Positions 46,612-52,500 of a stretch of 64,000 nucleotides of DNA are shown here, piece after piece. Numbering within the stretch: position 1 is the stretch's first letter; every line of letters begins with the position of its first letter. Made by a program: the position numbers and the translations under genes. Source of the DNA: Pusillimonas noertemannii. Its GTDB lineage: Bacteria > Pseudomonadota > Gammaproteobacteria > Burkholderiales > Burkholderiaceae_B. Below the pieces are notes generated by a model, which saw only the letters and a program-made list of their open reading frames with translations, did no database searches and had not been told where the DNA came from. The stretch lies in the NCBI RefSeq assembly GCF_003096595.1, contig NZ_QEKO01000001.1, positions 1,240,001 through 1,304,000 on the forward strand, in the 5' to 3' direction.

Positions 46612-46986
46612 TTATTTACCATACTTCGTCTTGGCGTCCGCGATGCACTGGTCCTTGGCGTCGCCCGACATGGCATCGCATTTTTCTTTAGCAACCTTAT
46701 AGTTCGCGTCGCGCTTTTCTTCCGTGGCGTCATGGCGAGCTTCAGCAGACTTCTTGCCTGCCTTTGCGTCTGCCTGCGCGGCATCACGCTGTGCCTTTGC
46801 CTCTTTCTCGCAGACGTCTTTGTCGTTGCCGCTCATTCCATCGCAGTGCTTCATTGCGGCGTCATATTGGGCGTCGATCTGATCATCGGTTTGCACCTGT
46901 GCTGCGCCGGCTGATGTGGCCAACGCGATGAACAGGGGAGCAGAGGCAATAGCGATGAGACGCTTCAGGCTTTTTGTGTTTTGCAT
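46612..46986 (-). CDS. periplasmic protein with duplicated Cys motif
   Basis: A 124-residue protein with a signal peptide (residues 1-28, ending AGAA), then a highly charged helical region. Two copies of a motif, CDGMSGNDKDVC and CDAMSGDAKDQC, each with two Cys nine residues apart, lie about 50 residues apart with an Ala/Lys/Glu-rich repeat between. The four cysteines could form two disulfides. Similar proteins occur in Burkholderiales genomes as hypothetical proteins. It starts 11 bp after csbD with a good AAGGAT site, so they form an operon. Confidence 0.8.
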   Translation of the reverse strand: MQNTKSLKRLIAIASAPLFIALATSAGAAQVQTDDQIDAQYDAAMKHCDGMSGNDKDVCEKEAKAQRDAAQADAKAGKKSAEARHDATEEKRDANYKVAKEKCDAMSGDAKDQCIADAKTKYGK

Positions 46987-46997
46987 AGCATCGATCC

Positions 46998-47186
46998 TTA
47001 TTTGTTTGTTTTGACTGCGTCACGAACCGCTTCTTTAGCGTCTCCAACTTTACGTTGGGCGGTGCCTACGTTCTTCTCTACCTTTCCTTCAACCTCTGTT
47101 TTGGGGTTGTCGGTGGCTTTTCCGAATGCCTCCTTGATGCCGCCTTTCACTTCCTTGGCTGCGCCTTTAACTTGGTCTTTATCCAT
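46998..47186 (-). CDS. CsbD-family stress protein
   Basis: A 62-residue hydrophilic protein, MDKDQVKGAAKEVKGGIKEA at the start, with the typical CsbD repeat of Lys/Glu/Ala helices. CsbD is a general-stress protein whose exact function is unknown. GGAG lies six bases before the ATG. It heads the two-gene operon with the duplicated-Cys protein. Confidence 0.88.
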   Translation of the reverse strand: MDKDQVKGAAKEVKGGIKEAFGKATDNPKTEVEGKVEKNVGTAQRKVGDAKEAVRDAVKTNK

Positions 47187-47270
47187 GTGTATCTCCGGTT
47201 TATTGGCCTAGTGGCCAGCGCAGATAGCTTGGCAAGAAGCGTGCCCGGTGTTGAAAAGAGAGACAAAAGA

Positions 47271-47290
47271 AAACCCGCCTGAGCGGGTTT
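47271..47290 (-). terminator. terminator of the Gln-rich gene
   Basis: AAACCCGC / GCGGGTTT stem with CTGA loop, followed on the minus strand by TTTTCTTTTG, 42 bp after the stop of the Gln-rich gene. Confidence 0.85.
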
Positions 47291-47332
47291 CTAATATCCC
47301 CTTATAGGAAGGGGTGCGCGCGATTACTGCGA

Positions 47333-47482
47333 TTACTTCTTATCTTCGTGCTGCGGTCCGGGCTTTTGCCCGGATTGGCCTTGATCGGGCTTGTGCCCGC
47401 CTTGTTGCTGATTGGATTTGTTCTGATCTTGCTGGCCGGAGGCTTGCTGTTTTCCAGGCTGGTTCGATTGGTTTTGTGTCAT
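47333..47482 (-). CDS. Gln-rich disordered small protein
   Basis: A 49-residue protein made almost only of Gln, Gly, Lys, Asn, Pro and Asp (MTQNQSNQPGKQQASGQ at the start, PGPQHEDKK at the end). It has no hydrophobic residues to speak of and should be fully disordered, as for small hydrophilins. A GGAG site seven bases before the ATG and a following terminator support a real gene. Confidence 0.7.
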   Translation of the reverse strand: MTQNQSNQPGKQQASGQQDQNKSNQQQGGHKPDQGQSGQKPGPQHEDKK

Positions 47483-47580
47483 GGTGGTGCTCCAGGGGGT
47501 GTCCGCGCCTCTCAGAATGATTAGCTACGACTTTGTTCGGTTAGAGTAGGGCAGCAGGTCTGCCGGGCCGTACTGCTGCT

Positions 47581-47760
47581 TTAATAAGGCAGGCCGGGAT
47601 ATTTTTCTTTCATCAAGCGAAGTACTCGGCGGCGAACTTGCGCCCGCCTTTTGCTGTGGCCGATTTCATCGAATGGCGATGGCGGGGGAGGCGGCCAGTC
47701 CATGTTGACTGCCTTCAATCCGGGCGTCGGGAACCGCAGGACATTGAGGTTATTCGTCAT
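47581..47760 (-). CDS. small Pro-rich/basic protein, 59 aa
   Basis: A 59-residue frame from ATG 47760, with TTGGAG five bases upstream. Sequence features are NVLRFPTPGLKAVNMDWPPPPPSP, then EIGHSKRRAQVRRRVLRLM and an aromatic end EKYPGLPY. A DWPPPPP stretch followed by a basic helix suggests a small adaptor or nucleic-acid-binding peptide, but no family was recognised. ATG at internal Met20 is an alternative. Confidence 0.6.
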   Translation of the reverse strand: MTNNLNVLRFPTPGLKAVNMDWPPPPPSPFDEIGHSKRRAQVRRRVLRLMKEKYPGLPY

Positions 47761-48011
47761 AAGAACTCCAAGAGCATCCTAGCGGGTCCGCATAATGGCT
47801 GGGCTAGGACTATTTCCCTTGGCGGATCATTGCGGCCTCGATGAAGCCGGTGCGCAAAGGGCGCATGTGGGGTGCACGCTTTAAGAGGGGAAGGAAGGTC
47901 GGCTGGGTGTGTCGTGGTGTGTCGCCGCTTCCTTAGCTGATAAATTCAGTGTGGGGCCCGCAGCGAATTAAAGATAGCGTTACTTTGTATCTCTTGTTAC
48001 CGGCAAAAGAA
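47761..48011. other. non-coding stretch
   Basis: No supported gene. Contains the leader of the 59-residue gene and AT-richer sequence with no clear signal. Confidence 0.5.
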
Positions 48012-48032
48012 AACCCGGCGCGAGGCCGGGTT
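48012..48032 (-). terminator. terminator of the 48.06-48.37 kb gene
   Basis: AACCCGGC / GCCGGGTT stem with a 5-nt loop and, on the minus strand, TTTTCTTTTG after it. Confidence 0.8.
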
Positions 48033-48059
48033 GAGGGGTTGAGGTTGACGCGTTAGCGT

Positions 48060-48365
48060 TTATGCCATTTCTACGCCGTTCTCTTCTTCGCCATAGTGCT
48101 CAATCTTTTTGGTGGAGATTTTAGACGTCCAGCCTTTCCCTGTATCTTTCATTACGAAATTGATGGCGCGCTCTACATCGTTCATTGCGTGAATGATGTT
48201 TTTGACCTTTTCGTTGCCGTCGGCATGCGCTGCGTAGAGAACGCGTAGCATTTGATCGGCGAATTTCGGGACATTGCTGGACCTTTCCCACCCGCAATAG
48301 ATTGATCTGAACGCCCTGTCGCCTTGCCAAGTCCTGCTTGTGACATCAGCATTGCTTGCCGCCAA
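48060..48365 (-). CDS. hypothetical protein, possibly truncated
   Basis: Up to 101 residues from a TTG at 48365; the ATG at 48251 would give 63. The C-terminal part is charged and helical (HADGNEKVKNIIHAMNDVERAINFVMKD). No family recognised. The terminator 28 bp downstream argues for a real or recently real gene, but neither start has a good ribosome site, so the 5' end may be lost. Confidence 0.4.
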   Translation of the reverse strand: MAASNADVTSRTWQGDRAFRSIYCGWERSSNVPKFADQMLRVLYAAHADGNEKVKNIIHAMNDVERAINFVMKDTGKGWTSKISTKKIEHYGEEENGVEMA

Positions 48366-48456
48366 TAGCGAAATTCAGTACCCGATCCCGCCTCTTGCTA
48401 TCCCGCCAAATCCAAGCCGGTGGGCCGGCCAGTTCAGTAACCGAGCCTGCGAGGGC

Positions 48457-48678
48457 TCAGGGAGCATGGCAGGCCAAACAGCACCATTGACATCCATTGA
48501 TCCGATGCCAGGAAGGGCGAAGCTGCCGGGCTTTCGCCATAGCGCTCTCACAGGACGAATGCAGGTCCAAGCTGATTTGGTTCGCGGAGTGCGGCATGAA
48601 TGCGCACCCTGCCGTCCGGTTGTGAACGTCATAATCTCCGTTGGGTAAACGGCCGTTGTCTAGGATGAAGTGTGGCAT
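48457..48678 (-). CDS. small Cys/His-rich protein, 73 aa
   Basis: A 73-residue protein with GGGAG six bases before the ATG. It reads LDNGRLPNGDYDVHNRTAGC, then CAFMPHSANQ and a C-terminal RINGCQWCCLACHAP with a CxxCCxxCH-like pattern that could bind zinc. I recall similar small proteins in betaproteobacterial genomes and mobile elements, from memory only. It lies just downstream (minus strand) of the truncated sigma gene. Confidence 0.65.
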   Translation of the reverse strand: MPHFILDNGRLPNGDYDVHNRTAGCAFMPHSANQISLDLHSSCESAMAKARQLRPSWHRINGCQWCCLACHAP

Positions 48679-48734
48679 TGTCGCTCCCGTGAGTGCGTTC
48701 CTCCCTTTCTACGCCTTTACAAGCGAACATCAAA

Positions 48735-49006
48735 CTAAATTCTTACGCTTCGCGGGGGTAATGCCTCAATGGTGTCGTGCTGGCCAATGGCGGCGCGGCG
48801 GTCCATGTCGATCTTGGCATTCAGGGCCACCTGCCTGAGCAAGGCTGCAGGTTCCCGAATGACTTGCCCGGCCTGCTGCATGGCCAGCACGCGCACATAA
48901 CTTTCCTGAGCCATGTCGGCCGCCATGTCGCGGTCTCGCACCTTGCGCATGCAGAAGTTCAGCAGATCTCTGTAATGGCGGGCTAACACGGTTCAGTCAA
49001 AGTCAT
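48735..49006 (-). pseudogene. truncated, frameshifted fecI-type ECF sigma factor
   Basis: The frame from GTG 48989 encodes LARHYRDLLNFCMRKVRDRDMAADMAQESYVRVLAMQQAG, matching sigma region 2 of FecI-like iron-responsive sigma factors. It then stops after 84 residues; the usual region 4 is missing. The original start looks like ATG 49006 (MTLTE...), which is put out of frame by one missing base near 48990. The fecR partner and receptor genes are absent. A Fur box and TATAAT remain upstream. Confidence 0.75.
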
Positions 49007-49098
49007 GCACAAACGACGTTACCCGGCGTGCGTATGCGGCGATGTTTTGCGGCTGAATCTGTAGCGCGGATAGGTAGCGAACGAGCGGGTGATTGATC

Positions 49099-49131
49099 AT
49101 TATATCGCAACAATGCGAATAATTCTCATAT
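49099..49131 (-). promoter_or_regulatory. Fur box and -10 of the truncated fecI gene
   Basis: On the minus strand ATGAGAATTATTCGCATT (within 49112-49131) resembles a Fur box, and TATAAT lies at 49099-49104. This is the expected set-up for an iron-repressed fecI operon, now without an intact target. Confidence 0.65.
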
Positions 49132-49134
49132 AGA

Positions 49135-49550
49135 AACACAGGCCATGAGCTGCTCGTCCGCCTTGGCGATGCGCCAGGCCGGTATGGGCGGCTACCGGCG
49201 TCATACTCGGGCTGCCGCTAAATAGCGAACGCATTGCGAAACCGCCTCGTTTGCCAGATACACCTTGGCTATTGCCAGGTCGGGCAGCATAACGCCTAGC
49301 TGCGCCCGTTTATATGGCGTCTGCGCAACATAAATACATTAAAGAAATTAAAGGCTAGCGCTGGAAGAAAATTTTTGTTTCATTTCGGTTTGGTAATCCA
49401 TATAATGTGTTGAAACGTAACATAATTAGAACATTGTTAACTTTATAAGTTGATGTTTTAAAAGACAAATCAATACAGTGCACCTTTATTCAGCGACTGT
49501 ATTGAAATATTTCAATGCATCAGAGCAGTTGTCTGCTCAAGGAGTGCCAT
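49135..49550 (+). other. long AT-rich leader of the first autotransporter
   Basis: About 400 bp with no supported gene. The part after 49320 is strikingly AT-rich, with a TATAAT (49401-49406), poly-A/T tracts and several dyads (see 49471-49516). Such AT-rich leaders are often bound by nucleoid proteins. A few in-frame codons at 49144-49225 look random. Confidence 0.6.
49471..49516 (+). promoter_or_regulatory. inverted repeats in front of the first autotransporter
   Basis: CAATACAGT (49471-49479) and ACTGTATTG (49496-49504) form a 9-bp inverted repeat with a 16-bp spacer. It runs into ATTGAAATATTTCAAT (49501-49516), a perfect 16-bp palindrome lying 22 bp before the ribosome site of the autotransporter. 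Operator or mRNA-structure roles are both possible. Confidence 0.55.
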
Positions 49551-52500
49551 ATGTCCGGCTTCAACGTGTTTAGATCTGTCCCCAAGTTTGCCGTCTCGTC
49601 GCTTGCGGCGGCCCTGGTTGCCGCTTTTCCAGCTGCGCATGCAGCAGGCCCCAGCTATGGGCATGGCCATGTAATAAAGACGGGCGATACCAAGGTGCAT
49701 AAATCAGGAAGGGACTACACCTATCTTGAGGCGGATCGCGGAGGCAAGATCGTCGGCTGGAATGTGGATGTCGACGACCGTCCCGGCACGCTCGTCTATG
49801 CCAAGAGGGGCGGTTACATCAGTTTGAAAAACGCGGACATCGAAGCCGAAAACAGCCGCAATGATTCCAGGTCCTCCAAGCAGGGGCCCGCAGTCAAGGC
49901 AAGCGGCAGCAGCTTCCATCAGTCCAGCCAAATACGCCTGGAAGACGGCTCAGTAAGAACACATAATCAGAAGTCACCGGCATTGCAGGCCAGCGATGGC
50001 GGCACCATACATGTGGACGGCACAAAGCTTCGCACTTCCGGCAAGCAGAGCGATGTGGTCCAGGCCGTTAGCGGCGGGCAAGTCACTCTGCGCGACGCCG
50101 ATATTCTGAGCACTGGAAGAGAAGCCGACGGCGTCTATGTGGCGGGCCGGAATTCAAAGGTATCCGTCACGGGCTCCGATATTGAAACGCGTGGCAATGG
50201 CTCCAACGGCGTAAGCGTCAGGGACGGCGGAAAAGCCAACATTGTGCGCTCAGACATTGAAACGGAAGGCCATGGCTCCGACGGCGTCAATGTTTCTGGC
50301 CGCAGGTCTATTGCTTCCATTACATCGTCCGAGATCAGCACGGACGGCTATGGTTCCGACGGTGTCAGTGTCAGCCATGACGGCCGGGCCGACATTGCCC
50401 GTTCCCGCATCCGCACAGACGGGCAAAACGCCCATGGCGTCAACGTCAACCGGGGCGGCGCGGCCACAGTTACGCGTTCCCTTATAGACACGGACGGAAA
50501 TAACGCTGACGGCGTGAATGTATCGGGTGACGACTCCTTGGCTTTCATCAAATCGTCCACGATCAAAACCGATGGCCATGGTTCCGATGGCGTCAACGTC
50601 AGCGATGACGGCAAGGCCGTCATTGTCCGTTCCCGTATCTACACGGATGGGAGACATTCTGATGGCGTCAGTGTCAGCAGGGGCGGCGAGGCGCTGGTTC
50701 ATGAGAGTTTCATCACTACTCTTGATGACGATTCGGCCGGCGTCAATGTGAATCGGGGCGGTGAAGCGCTGGTCAACGAGTCCCTCATCGCCACGCTTGG
50801 CGAAGACTCTGTCGGCGTCGACGTCAGCAAGGGTGGCGAGGCGTTGGTCAACAAATCCCTCATCACCACGCTTGGCAAAGACTCTGTCGGTGTCGATGCA
50901 AGCGAGGGCGGCGAGGCGCTGGTCAACAAGTCCGCCATCGCCACGCTGGGCAGGAACTCTGTCGGCGTGGATGTAAGCGAGGGTGGCGAGGTGCTGGTCA
51001 ACAAGTCTGCCATCACCACGCTGGGCAAGAACTCTGTCGGCGTGGATGTAAGCAAGGACGGTGAAGCACTGGTCAACAAATCCCTCATCACCACACTTGG
51101 CAAGAACTCCGTCGGCGTCGATGTGAGCGAAGGCGGCGAGGCATTGATCAATAAATCCCTCATCGCCACGCTTGGCGAAGATTCTGTCGGCGTCGATGTG
51201 AACCGGGGCGGCGAGGTGTTGGTCAACAAGTCCGCCGTCGCCACGTTGGGCAAAGACTCCGTCGGTGTCGATGTGAGCCGGGGCGGTGAGGCGTTGGTCA
51301 ACAAATCCCTCATCGCCACGCTTGGCAGGGATTCTGTCGGTGTCGATGTAAGCGAGGGCGGCGAAGCGCTGGTCAACGAATCCGTCGTCGCCACGCTTGG
51401 CAAGCGTTCTGTCGGCGTCGATGTGAGCAAGGGCGGTGAGGTGCTGATCAACAAGTCCGCCATCGCCACGCTTGGTGAAGACTCCGCCGGTATCGATGTA
51501 AGCAAGGGTGGTCAGGCTCTGGTCAACGAATCCCTCATCGTTGCGCTTGGCGAAGATTCTGTCGGTGTCAATGTTGGCGATGGCGGCCTTGCCGTGCTCA
51601 TCGACACAAGCGTAAAAACGAAGGAGCATGGTTCGCACAGCCTGGTCGCCTCGGATGAGGGCTCGGTGCTGGTGGGCGACAATGTTCGCATCTCTACAAT
51701 GGGCAATGGCTCGACCGCAGTCGTGGTTGACGATGGCGCCTTGGCGGTGCTTGCCGATTCCCGTATCCGCACCGATGGACGCAACGCCGACGGTGTCAAG
51801 GTCAGCGATGATGGCATGGCCATCATTGCCGATTCTCGTATCTACACAGATGGAAGAAACGCCGACGGTGTAAGGGTTAGCGATGACGGCAAGGCCTTCA
51901 TTACCGATTCCCGCATCCATACCGATGGCAGAAACGCCGACGGCGTCGACGTCAGCGCCGGCGGCAAGGCCGTCATCAAACGCTCTGTCATCGCCACGGA
52001 CGGCGATCGCGCCCAGGGTGTCGACGTAAGTGGGGGCGGCAAAGCCATTGTTACGCGTTCCCTTATTGACACTGATGGAAGCAACGCCGACGGCCTGCGC
52101 GTCTCGGGCGCCGACTCTGTGGCTTACGTCAAGTCGTCCCGGATCAGGACGGAAGGCTATGGCTCCGATGGTGTCGACGCCCGCGATGGCGGCAAAGTCA
52201 TCATCACCGATTCCCGCATCCGCACGGAAGGAGAGCGTGCCGATGGCGTCGATATTGAAGCGGGTACGGCTGAGATCAAGTCGTCCAGCATCCAAACGGC
52301 GGGGAACGCCTCGGACGGCATCAATGTTGGCGGACAGGGCAGTCTTGTTCTGGAGGACAGCAAGGTCGAAGCGGCTCATGGTGTCGGCGTGGGCGTTTCC
52401 GGCAAATCTCAGGCTCTGTTGAAGCTCAGCGAAATACAGGGCGGCAGCACCGGTGTTGCGGTTCAAGGCGGCTCAAGCGTTACCGTAACAGGCAGCGCTG

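Noticed and set aside
48340-48648. A 102-residue plus-strand frame in the accessory region
   Set aside because: It is antisense to the 73-residue Cys/His gene, lacks a ribosome site and has shadow composition.
50664-51563. CRISPR array
   Set aside because: The repeats are directly adjacent, differ within the unit, and are in frame with a coding passenger. There are no spacers and no cas genes.
50250-52466. A 738-residue open frame antisense to the first autotransporter
   Set aside because: It exists because the repeated codon pattern of the passenger leaves no stops on the other strand. It has no start signal and is unlike any protein, whereas the sense frame has a signal peptide, rungs and barrel.
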